DNA from: Lepisosteus oculatus
Taxonomy: Eukaryota > Chordata > Actinopteri > Semionotiformes > Lepisosteidae
Direction: 5' to 3'
Assembly: GCF_040954835.1 (NCBI RefSeq)
Contig: NC_090711.1
Coordinates: forward strand, 4,657,501 to 4,721,500
DNA length: 64,000 bases
Shown here one piece after another: positions 37,943 through 49,652 of the stretch. Below the pieces are notes generated by a model, which had not been told where the DNA came from, did not search any database, and saw only the letters and a program-made list of their open reading frames with translations. Within the stretch, counting starts at the first letter, position 1; every line of letters starts with the position of its first letter. Made by a program: the position numbers and the translations under genes.

Positions 37943-40900
37943 GTGTTGTGTAAGAAAAAGAAGATCAATTGGTGTTCCCAGATTTCAAAATAAAATATAG
38001 TGCCATTGGTTGAGCAAAAAAAGATTCATTATGTCTGCTTATCTTATATGTTACTCTACTATACTGCATATTGTATACAGTGTTGGAGTTTTAAACCAAA
38101 TTTTGAAAAATAGGTAAAGATCTGAAGCATTAGAAGTGTTTTGAATGTAGAAAGTCCAGTAAGTGCATATCTATGATGATTGATATTGTATATTATTTAT
38201 ATATTATATATATTATATAATTATCGATTCTTGATATTTGAAGTTATACGCACACATTTAAGTGAATTGTGTTAAAAATCTGCTTAATCAGAGGTCAGTT
38301 TTGGTTGGTCCTTGGAAAAAGACCTGTGTGAAAGATACTCAGTAATAGTCACAAAATAACAAGCAAAGAGAATGGAAAGCCTTGAAGGCCAGCTCAGAAT
38401 ATCAGAGATTTGTCCATCGTTATACTCTTTTTCTGTCTCCTGAACTAAAGCTTCACATTCCTACAGATCCACACAAACATTTAGTATAATTTTGCAGTAC
38501 TCAACCCTTGAAATATTACTTGTAGGGTTTATGAGAGAGTAGGATGATATGAGATTTTACAGTGACAGCTCTGGTTTATAGGAAGCAAAGGTGAAGGAGT
38601 CCATCTGCACTTCGTCACTCCCATTAAGTTTTGACCCTTGACTTTAGACGTGCATGGTTAAAGCAAGCTGTGTGCAGAGACAGAAATAGAACAGGAAAAA
38701 AAATCTACTGTGCTTATCAAGGGTAATTAGTATTAAGGTAAATCTTTCAAAAGAAAAGGTCTCTTCAGGTACCAATCTCACAAACTTAAGGACAATGTCT
38801 TCAATATTTGTCGCCTCTAGTTCTATTTATTTTGTTAAAGATATGCTTTGTGATTTCTGGAGAAATGACAACAACAGTTATAATGAATAATTTACTACAT
38901 TTAGCTAATGCATTGTTCCTAAGGACCCATGAAGAAATTAATGAATTGTAAAATATTAAAACTGCAAACATTCTTTACATAGCGTGGTATGAGCCAAAGA
39001 AATCTGTTCACGCAATAATATTACATAATACAACAGGTAGAATCAAGCAAACAAGAACAGAACATGATAAAAGACTCTACATGCACACTTTATAATGACT
39101 TAAGCATAGGAACACAATGTGAGGCACCAGACATTAAAGTAATAAATTATACAATGTGAACAGGTGGTCCTGATGAGGTGCAGGGAGGTGGTCAGAGGCA
39201 GTGTCATTGCTGAGAATATGGCTCCATTACAGTCATGACAGATGAAAAGACCCGGAAGGCATGAGAGTGAAGAGAGAAAACAACTTGAAGAAGATGAGCA
39301 GAGAAAACAAGGAAGATTCTGGGAATAAATGAGGCACTGCTGAGTTCTGGATGATTTGCGGAGCTTAGTGTGTTGATACAATGAGTAGACCAGTGTAGAT
39401 CCTGGAACAGGGGTAAATACTGTAAATACTGTATCTGGTCCTGTAGATCCTATACTGTATATGAAAATGTGACCGGTGGGTGTAGAGAAGACATTTGCTA
39501 GATGGACAGAATGAACTCCTTTTGTTTGTGTCCTTGCTAATGGTGGGAGTAGCAAAGGGAGAGATCAAGGTCATGGCAGTGGTCAAGGAGGGGAGAGAGG
39601 AGAGGCTGAGAGAATCAAGAGGAGCGAAGATGGAGAGGGATCTCAAATGTCATGCAGTTCTGCACACTTCTTACCATGCCATCGCCAAGACTGACATTTT
39701 CAATAGTGAGATAAACTTAGAACACCACCTGCTGATTCTTCTGGTGAAGCACTGTGTCACATGTTCAGCAGCGCTTACTGAACAATGAAGAGAACGACCC
39801 TGATCACAGCCACAGATGCTTTGAGCTGCCCCACTGCTACAGGTTCACCTCTTTATATCTTACCTTGGGGCCCTTGTTATCTGTGTTATCAGTCATTGCT
39901 TTACTGAAAGCTTGTGAAAGAGTATGGGGATCAGACACAGCTCTTGAAAGCAAAGGGTCTTGTACTAGCTACAGGAGTGCGCTCATAATATCTCTAATTT
40001 CATCCCACCTGACAGGAGCAAAATAAAAAAACAAGATGCAGTATTACAGATTTATCTGTCCTGTACCATCTCATATTTTTCTCTTCCTCGAGGGAAGCAG
40101 TAGCTGACAGCAGGAATTGTATCAAATTGATGGATCTACAGTACTTCTGAGACAACCAGCACATTTAAAACACAATATCATGAGCAAAACAAAAGTTCTT
40201 AATTACGAATATGCATAACATTAAATGTGGCAGTAAAATAATTTCCCAATGTGCTGCTCATTCCTGATTACCTCATTTAGTTTCATGCTTTATTGATACT
40301 GAGCCTAATGTGTTTTTTAGAGAAAAGGTTGTTTTTTTTCTGTCTTTCACCTCATTTAAAGGTTTAAAAACTGAAAACACACCCTTCTCCTCAATTCTGA
40401 ATTAGCCTTTTGGTGATGAACTTTGGTCTTTTGTGTAATAATTTGAGTCTCTGGACAGGAGTTAGATTGAAAGGGATTCTTGGATGAGCATCACCATTCA
40501 GAATAAAATTTCAGAAATGGGAAAGCAGCCACTAGTGAGTGTGAAGCAACAGAATTTGTACTTTGCTAACTCTTCTCACCGTCCAGGTGCAAATGAATAT
40601 TCTTAACCACTTCATAACAATAAATATTTCCCCTCCTTTGGCAGAGTTGCAGTAAGAGCTTATCACAGAAGAACAGGCCTCACTGTAGGACTGAGAGATG
40701 AGTCCAGTGGAAAAAGGGCCAGGTAAGCAGAAGGAAAGAGCAAGCACTGACTCTTGAGCTGTGGGGCAGTAGTACTGTACTTACTGTACCTCCATGCCAC
40801 AGAGCTACCCAATTATTTTCCTTTTTATATTCCCCAGCAATCACAAATTGTCAATTGACTCAGATGTTCTACAGACAAACTTGTAGGAATGTGCACACTT

Positions 40901-43900
40901 TTCTACTGGTGGAGGGCGGTTTAACTTTCACTGACAACTCCACAACACAAGTCTCAGGTACGGGCACAAGCCTGGCAAACTAGGACCACACTGGGACACT
41001 CATGCCCATCCAAGCTAGGAGCTACAGTGCCAAACTATATGCTACAACTTGAGGAATCCTGCCCACAGGTGGTTAATAGCATGGAGCAGACTGTGCCCAT
41101 GTGAAAAAAGATTTTTTAAAATGAAATTAGATGCTCTGTTTATGAAAAGATTCAAGTGTGTTTGAGTGTATGAGTCAGACAAACTCACAAAATAAACCCT
41201 GAGTCACTGCACCTATATTGGTATCTAAAATCCCTTTTCTTTTTCATTACTCAGTCTTAGCAAACTAATTCCCACTATTAGGTTTCTGGAACAATCTAAA
41301 GTGCTCCATGTCTGAAGCCTGAAAAGCATCAGAGAGGAAGTCATCTGAAGTAAACTAAAGCCATATGGCATTAAGCAGCAGGATTCAGACAGCTGAATAC
41401 ATACTTCAGAAGTGGTGGAAAGTGCTTTTCAGCTGAGGTGAAACTTTGGTGGCATCAAAGAAATAGGGATTAACATTTTGTGTGGATATTTTTTGGTGAA
41501 AAAAAGACATCTTTGGTGAATGACATCACAAAAAACAATGACATTAATCAAGTGGGTGGCAAGGGCTGCTTCAAATGTCATAGATTGACTTTTAAAGACA
41601 TGTCAAAGATGCATACACATGGACTCTACAGAGACGTGCATTTAAAACCAAGAACAGAAGACATTAAAAAAAATTCCCCAGTCATGTTGTTGAAGCAGAT
41701 ATCCTAGCTGATTAGCTGGTTTTAAGAAATGGCTGTATGAGGCCCTAAGTTCAATTTACTGTTACATTACAAAATACTTAAGGTATTTTAATACATTTTA
41801 AGACAAGTTGTTACAATAGAAACAATGAGTATGAACTGGGCACATACTGTACTGTAATCTTTTAATGTATTAATTGTAATGTATTACAATGTATAGGACA
41901 CCAAAGAAGCATAAGAATGCATTGAGCACCTTCATATGGGGTGGTCAAGAGTGCTCAATATAATGTTAAATTTTATATAAAACCGGAATGAAATGAGATG
42001 CTGCACCAGTTCATGACATCACTGATATTTAATTATTTAACTATAACACCTCTCTATGAAAATAACCTATGAAAATGGAAGAAAATTGATTTTCAAATTG
42101 CAGCAATCAAGGTTTTTACCTCTGTTCCAGGCAGTAATTAGCTGACACTCATTTTCCTTGCTAAAAATTGTTCTAAAGGACTAGAATGAAAAAAAAAAAT
42201 GTTCTCACATAGCTGCCACTTGTCTCCAAATTGGTCTTTCAGAAGAGGGAGCAAAATGGTACATGAGAGGAATAGAATGATGCCAAAGAAGATGAAAGTA
42301 AAGATGCTATTAACATTAATCTAGCTGCAATCTGCTCGTATATCAAATCTTCTTTTTAATCAGCTAACATCTGATTGGGAGCATTTTACATTTGTGTTTT
42401 TTTTAGTTGATCATTCACTCTATGTCATGATTAAAAAATATTTGGAAAAATTCAAACAATTAAAGTAAATGGTAGGGTTTAATTTTGAATATCCACATGG
42501 ATAAAACTTGTACATTAGGAAGATATCACTCTGTATTACCTTATTGATGATTGTCAAACAGTACATTTGTAATTCAGTTTTTCTCCCTCTGTTCATGCAA
42601 AGAGCACGAAAAAGCAAAGAGTCAAGCGTTGCTTGACTTTGATATATTTGACAAGGGTTTGGAGCCTGACATGCAATCCACATATTTAACAAATATGTCA
42701 TAATGCTATAAGTTATAAAATAAATGCACCTCTTTCAAATCCTTTCATCATTAATCCAATTTCTCACCTTGTGATGAAAATATATTGCCCTAAGAAACAT
42801 ATACGGGCTAAACATATTGGAAAAGATTTTCAACCTCTTTATCTGACCTTCTTGTAATGATTAAATCATGTGAAATAAACTTTATGAGCTACTATGCCAA
42901 TTGTTTTACTTGGTTCTCTGTTTGTGTACCAGAGGGCTAGATAAGAGTGCAGTTCACACTCATTTTTACATCCTGGCAATGTGCTGGTGAATGTAGTGAG
43001 ATAACACTGATGTTGGACAAACCAGGAGCACAGAATGAGTGGTCACAGTGTATTTATGCAAAATACATTTTCTCTTAAAGGCCACATTGGGAGGCATCCG
43101 GAGAGAAAGGGTAAAGAAAAATCACTAATTCAATCCCTTTAATAAACATTTTCCTGAATGTTCACATGGAGTGCCACTACAATTCAGTGGAAATGCAGAC
43201 AAATACAGACAGCAGCATGTGTTGAGGTATAGGCAGTGCCTATTGACTGATGTGTTTCTCTAGAGTTGTAGACATGAATATTGGCCTCCCCATTTCTGAA
43301 CTCATTTTATTCACAAGTTTTTTACTTCTACTTGCCTGCATGAATGAATGTACTATAAATATTGAAAAATATATAGATAACTGATAAATGAGTAACAGAC
43401 TACTGTAAGCAAATTTTGTTTCTAACAAAAGATGTTTACAGTTTTGTCTTTAATTGTGTGTGTTCATTTCTGTTTTTAATCATTTATACACATTTTAGCA
43501 AAATATTGATTGAAATTTACAGGACAAGATTTAAAGTGAATTTAATTGCAATTGCATATGATTTTAATCTTAATTAATGCCATAAAAATAAAGCATTACC
43601 ATATTTATTATCTTGGCCCTGCAGGAATGTTGTCTCTGCCTTGCTCTTCAGACACCCTTACTGTGCCAATGTTGAAATACTACACTGTTCTGATCCAGAA
43701 CATTGTGCATCACAATACCTTTGTACAATGGTGCCTAGTGACATTTATATTTGCTCTTTGTGAATGTAAGGGTTATTGATTTACCACTAAAAATTCTCAT
43801 TTAAATTTCTTTCTCAAGCCAGAATCATTAATTAAATGTATTATGTAAAAAAGCTATTGTATTAACCTCCATGTATTTCTGTAAGCCGGATGTTCAATTT

Positions 43901-44703
43901 GTCCTTATTGTAAAATTTAGTGATCAAATTGCTTTGCATGCAATTTTGCTTATTCAATTAAGTTGTTGCAGCTCCTATGATGCTAAACAGATTTCAATTT
44001 GGTATTGTCATGCAAATGGGGGGTCTGCTTCCTAAATAAGGCTGCCTGGGTGGCAGACATGTATTTCCTATCTACACTTGTTTTATGAAATTACAACCAT
44101 GTAAAATTGGTAAGCAAAATAAGGATGCTGCTTCGTTCTGACTGGCTGAGATGGAAAAATACTTATGGGTTTACTAAACAACCTGCAGCTACAATTTGCA
44201 ACACTAGTCAGCTGTCTAAACTGCAATGGGAGGGTGACTGGGCTTTAGGGTTTTTTGGCAGAGCATAGAACAAAATCTGTGGCCTGACTAATGAGGCAAG
44301 ACTGTCTCAGATGAATTAGCTAGATAGCAGCTCCTCCTTGTTATAGACGATCAATGGGAGCTGAAGGGGAGCAATGGGGTGTGGAAAATTTGGATTTGAT
44401 CCCCCCTATTAAATAGGACAACATTTTTATGTCATTTAAAGCAGCTGGCCAATAAATAATCTCTTTTTATTATTGCCATCTATCCATTTTCAAAGTGGTA
44501 ACTGATGTTCTGGAGCTAGAATCCCCATTTTAGCATGCTTTTTAGCAAAGCTGTTGTGTAATTTTGCCAACTGAGTTATCTGTTCCGGAAAGCTTGAGGT
44601 TCATTTGTACATGAAACAGTCTGGTGATACATTACATCCCATTGATTTTAAGCAGAATAATTAGCAATCTCATATGAAGACATAATATACGATAAAGCAT
44701 GTC
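37943..44703. other. Long non-coding stretch
   Basis: About 6.8 kb without a supported gene. It includes an AT-rich simple stretch (38,183-38,225), a purine-rich (G/A) tract at about 39,548-39,645, and open frames at 39,100-39,788 on both strands that show no domain. At 43,920-44,040 there is a moderately complex AT-rich segment with an exact octamer ATGCAAAT at 44,010-44,017. Confidence 0.45.
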
Positions 44704-44784
44704 ACACCTGAAGAAAGCTCCACAGCCGAAACATTGTGTTTATTTTCTTCTCTTTTCAACATGGAATAAACCTTTACTTGTTCC
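44704..44784 (+). mobile_element. Retroelement 3' end module (copy 3)
   Basis: Plus-strand copy of the module also seen at 25,497 and 31,014: 'cacctgaagaaagctccac', 'agccgaaacattgtgttta', 'caacatggaataaaccttta', 'cttgttcc'. The upstream 'cctgaagaaagctccacag' is better preserved than in the other copies. Confidence 0.65.
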
Positions 44785-44907
44785 ATGTACAAAGTATGTC
44801 ACTTCTACCAAACACCACAAATACTATAGTTAATTGCAAAGTCTTTGTTAATGTTATGTACTTGGCAAATAAAGCGATTCTTTGCCAGCAGCCATGTACC
44901 CTGTAAA

Positions 44908-44994
44908 TTGGTGGTGGTGGAGGGGATCCCCATTATCTGTAAAGTGTTTTGAGTGGAGTGTCAAGAAAAGTGCTATACAATATAAGTGTAAACA
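44908..44994 (+). repeat. ATT-tailed fish retroposon, 3' tail only (copy 3)
   Basis: 'gtggtggtggaggggatccc' then 'cattatctgtaaagtgtttt' and 'gagtggagtgtcaagaaaag' is the sense-strand counterpart of the plus-strand starts of copies 1 and 2. Only about 85 bases of the 3' end were inserted. Confidence 0.8.

Positions 44995-45054
<60 letters not shown>
44995..45054. repeat. (ATT)n microsatellite, about 20 units
   Basis: A pure ATT run directly continues the retroposon tail at 44,908-44,994. It mirrors the AAT run at 34,007-34,077. Confidence 0.95.
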
Positions 45055-48000
45055 TCTATCCTGGTAATGTGCACAATATTCCTTACATCAAGTACTTAAC
45101 TAAATTCTGAATTTTTAGCAGTGCTAACACTGATAAAACACTAGGATTTTATTCATGTTAGCAATTACGGAATGAGGCTGTGGAGCGCCAATGTATCATA
45201 GAACATGGGCTAATACAGTATACTTAACATTTTTACTGCAGTATTATATGGGCCTCTGAGATTTCAAGCATGACATACTGTACATTGTTGCAAATTAACT
45301 TTCTGTTTCCCATATGCATTGAAATAATCATTTTGCTGCCTTAATGAGCACTCTTTATAAACAATGCTCTTTTAATTCCTTTTTTAAAGGCAATTAAAGA
45401 TAACTAGTAATACATTAATGCTATTTTGTATTTTTAAGGAGTCCAAAATTAATTAGCCTTAGGGCACTTAAAAGTTTTAAAGGATAGGTTAGCACAGCAG
45501 AAGAATCAATATTGATGCCACCAGAGAATATTTATTATATAGTAGTATAGTACCATAATTACAGATTATTGTAAAAGGAACTAAGAAATCAAGAGGAACT
45601 CATTAAGAGTGAAAAATAATGGATAATCTATTGTTTATTCAATAACTACAAGCCTTCTTCAATGCAATCAAGAAAGAGTGAAATACGTCCAAGTAGACTG
45701 TCTCTTTTTCCACAGAAGCATCATTTCTTTTACAAACACCTACCATTTAAAGACAACTATTTTAAGATTTCTGTTGGCATCATTTATTTGTGGACAGATT
45801 ATCCATTTAAAGTGATAACTATTAACTAGCTAACTTTATATTAAATTTGTTTTAATCTAAAATAGTGTCACAGGCTCAAATAACTTTACTAAGTCATCAT
45901 GGGAGTAAGGTATTTTTATGTTTTCTATTTTTGGTGCTCAGTTATATTAGTCCAGAAAGAAAAGTAAACATTAAACATCATCAGCTTATTAATTTAGTTT
46001 TCAATTATTTCACTTTTAAGCCATGTGCATTGGCCATCTTTTAGGATAAATAAGCAGACTAAATGGATTCCTTTAGATTAAAACAGTAGCATTTAGTGCA
46101 AATTGAAAACATAAATTATGAACAGGGGCAAGGTTATGTACAAGTATCCTAAATGTCTATAAAAAAGATCAATGTAACATTGGTTTGTTTAATTTATGCT
46201 CTTTCCTTGGAAACCACTCAGCACTCAGAGAAAACTGGTAATGTGTTTCCCCATCAGACTGATCATGTTGATACATGCAAAGAGCACATACAGTGTAACC
46301 CAAGATCTCACATCAATCATCAACACCTGATTCACCTTTTTGTTATGCACTCTTTCAATTTAAACATACATTTTAGAATATAATCTGGGGCTGCATTACA
46401 GCTCTCCTTGCCTGAATACCCTAAGATGTGCAAAAACAATGCTGCATCCTCTCTAATTGAACAAAGTACTTTCAGCACATACTGTAGTTATTCATCATTT
46501 CCTCTATACAGTTGCAGAAGAGATAATTCTGGTATGCAGCTTTGTCACATTGACACTGGCAGAATCATTAGAGATGAAGGAGTGAAATAATGTTAATACA
46601 TGCCTGCAGGAAGGTTAACCTCTTTATCCATTTTACAGTGTGATGGTACAGGCTGAACACTTTTCAAAAGTGATCCCGCTAATGAGATTTCATGCTGGAG
46701 ACTTTATTACTTGAGATGGTATGTGCAGTTGCAGAATGGCCTGCAATAGATATAGACCTCATAAATCTTTTTTTATCAAGAGATGTTGCCAGGTCATTCC
46801 CTTCTGGTTCCTATTATAAACATAGCAATTAAAAAAAAGATATTTTATATCAAGAAGCCTTTTGCTTTGAGGGACATAAATTTGAGCTAAAAATCTAAAG
46901 TACAGTAAAAAGTATTAATCTGTTCATAAATTTACTTTTTATTCTGCATGAAAGTTCCTGCTGTTGCCAGAAATAAAAAATGCTGAACATCAAATATTTT
47001 ATAGTTCTTATAGGCAAAGTATTAGTTAAAAGGTTGGCATTAACGATTCAGACCTAGGAAATCATATTAGCTGACTTTGAATGGATTTTGTTGAATTCAC
47101 ACAACTAGATGCCACTAGTGTTGACTTGTCTGGATTTGGCTGGGGTGTCTAAGCTTGCTAGGCATCAGTGACCCCTGTGTTTTGATTGACTTTAATATCA
47201 GTGAGACATGCATGGCTCCTTCAATAAAAGATGACTCTGCCACATACATGCTACTCCTCCAACCTGCCTTCACTAAACCAATTTCTTGATTGGCAGGGAG
47301 CGTTTTTTCCCAGCCTTTAGGATGTTAGGAGCTTTAAAGCTCATATTCTGTTGTGTTGGATTTTGCTAGGCACCATCCCTACAGGGGACAATTCAAACAA
47401 TTAGAATCTTACCCAGTTGGGTTCCTGTTTTGACACACATCACTGGGTATAACAGGGAAGTTAGAGCCACTTGTATGGAATGAGAAAACTCAAGCTATTA
47501 TACAGTGTCCATAAACACATGCCAATTAATTGATATTTTATTAATTTAATTTGAAAGCTAATATTAAATGAATAATATTATTTCAGTCCAATTTTAAATG
47601 AATAAAGTATTTGATATGTCAATACATGAACAAGTAAGAGTACATTTAAGAATCTAGTACTAAGTATTAAGCATTAAGTTAATAGCCTATATTGTATGTC
47701 AATAAATACTAAGAATTTATTTTATGAAAAAATAAATAAAAATAAAATAATTCTAAACAAACACAACCTCTTTTCTGTGGGTTCTTGTTTAGGGATTGGT
47801 TAGTTTTGATTAATTTGATATGACAATCAACTTGTTTTTTTATATGAAGGGAGTGAAGTTTAATTAATCAGCTTGGAATTTCCATTGTAATCCAGTCTTA
47901 ATATGTGTCTCAAGACAGCCCTTTACTGTATATACAAATGTTCTACTTGCTCTTTAAGCAATTAGACTTAGAACTGTTCTTCTAATTCCATTTAGAAACA

Positions 48001-48811
48001 TGAACACTCAATGATACTTTTTTCTCATCTTTAAATTCAATTTTAAAGTTTTGTTCTAATCTCAACCCCTTCCATGTACGGTACTTATGTAGAAATATCA
48101 CAGTTCTTGCTTATTCATTTACATTTCATTATTGGAACCACCATCTTGGCTTCATTCTTCATTAAAACCATCGGTATCCATCGGTGAGTTACTCAGGTAA
48201 AGCTCACTGTTCAATCACATCTCTTCTCTGAATTAATTATGGTATGCCTGAACTACTGAAATAATACTGCCTGATCTTCCATATATAAAATGCTAGTCTT
48301 GAAATATGCAACATTGCTATGCAATTTAACTATGACTTGAAGAGGGATAGTTTGGTTAGAGGTAACAATTTAAACAAAGAAATTAAAACGAATCATTATA
48401 GTTTCCTGCAGCATCATTGTGACAACTGTATCAGACAGGTAAAACTGTTTTGAAGGGAGAGGAGCCTGAGGATGAAACTGTTCTGAACCAAAATGAGCAG
48501 AAAACCTATGTGCTAGTTTGCCTGAAATTAGATATCATAAATTTATAAGGTACAGTAGTTATAAATTGAAAAACAATGTTAGGACTTACCTGAAAATGTA
48601 TTCTCTGTCAGTCAACACCAAATAAGGGGCTAAAACCTTAGGGAACAAAACAAAGTGTCAATTTAACTGGGCACTTCTGATCTTAATTTATGGTGCTTGA
48701 TGGAATCTGTCAACTCATTTTGCAATCCATATGCATCAGAAATCTACCAACCTTATTGTGTCAGTAAAAGCTGTAGAAGAAAAACAGCAATGACCAAAAG
48801 AGCCTGGTGCT
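45055..48811. other. Non-coding DNA flanking the satellite
   Basis: AT-rich. The stretch about 45,345-45,490 carries several homeodomain-like words (TAATGAG, CAATTAAAG, AATTAATTAGCC) in repeat-free context and could be a conserved non-coding element. No gene is supported. There is no graded run-in to the satellite: the boundary at 48,812 is abrupt. Confidence 0.45.
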
Positions 48812-49132
48812 TTAAAATCACAACTACTACTAAAGTCTGGCTGAAATGAGTATTTGATTTGGTTTTCAATGCCAAAAACAAGAAATTTGAGCATGCAGGA
48901 AGTGTGTTTTCAAACTTTGGATTTTTGACCATTTTCGACAGGCGCGGCTTATCAAAAGGAGCAAAATTGGTCCAATTTTCGAACTCGAGGAAACAACGAA
49001 ACACAACATTTCCCGCATTTCAAATGCAACCTAAATGACAACCGAGGCGTCCCAAAATACCTAGGTGTTGTTCTAAACCTTACCCTAACCCTAGTTCGGA
49101 CACGGTCAAAAGAGTTCATCGAGAAACATTGG
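48812..49132 (-). repeat. Inverted, diverged partial satellite monomer at the array edge
   Basis: From 'ttaaaatcacaactactac' at 48,812 to 'aaacattggc' at 49,132 the sequence is the reverse complement of the satellite monomer: 'ggattttt' before 'gaccattttcgacaggcg', 'accgaggcgtcccaaaata' and 'taccctaaccctagttcgg' are all antisense. It has scattered substitutions and an internal deletion next to the telomere-like motif, where 'ctatttgtaattgttccgg' is replaced by a shorter sequence. It then meets the forward array head-to-head. Confidence 0.9.
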
Positions 49133-49488
49133 CATGAAAATGGTCAAAAATCCAAAGTTTGAAAACACACTTCCTACATGCTCAAATTTCTTGTTGTTGG
49201 CATTGAAAACCAAATCGAATACTAATTTCAGCCAGACTTTAGTGGTCATTGTGATTTTAACCTGTATATGGCCCATAACCTGCTCTTTTGAAATACCATT
49301 CAGCCGAAGGTTGCACAAGAAAGAAATGCAGGAAAATGCCGAGCACATTCCCATCAGATACAGGACATTTAAAACACCTACAAGTGTTGCTTCAAATGGT
49401 TCTGAGTATGAAGCAGTCATTTGGGGTATCTTTTTCCAGCCACTGTTTCTCGATGAACCTATTTGTAATTGTTCCGGAAGTGTCCGAA

Positions 49489-49505
49489 CTAGGGTTAGGG
49501 TTAGG
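49489..49505 (+). other. Telomere-like motif, first forward copy (recurs in every monomer)
   Basis: CTAGGGTTAGGGTTAGG, about 351 bases after the unit start, is repeated unchanged at the same place in all forward monomers (next copies near 50,003, 50,517, 51,030 and so on, to about 63,869). It contains CTAGGGTTA and TTAGGGTTA, both fitting the TRF1/TRF2 site YTAGGGTTR, and TTAGGGTTAG, the POT1 single-strand site. The inverted partial unit has the antisense motif near 49,079-49,094. Confidence 0.95.
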
Positions 49506-49652
49506 TTTAGAACAACACCTAGGCATTTTGGGACGCCTCGGTTGTGATTTAGGTTGCATTTGGAATGCGGGAAGAGTGTTGCTTCGTTGTTTCCTCGAGA
49601 TCGAAAATTGGCCCAATTTTGCTTTTTTTGATAAGCCGCGCGCCTGTCGAAA

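Noticed and set aside
39100..39788. Candidate gene from 93-151 codon frames
   Set aside because: Frames overlap on both strands, encode Ser/Thr/Cys/Leu-rich sequence without a domain, and have no convincing splice sites. The opposite strand is a purine-rich tract.
49489..49505. A true telomere tract or chromosome end
   Set aside because: Only about 2.7 hexamers occur per monomer, embedded in unrelated sequence; there is no (TTAGGG)n run in the window.
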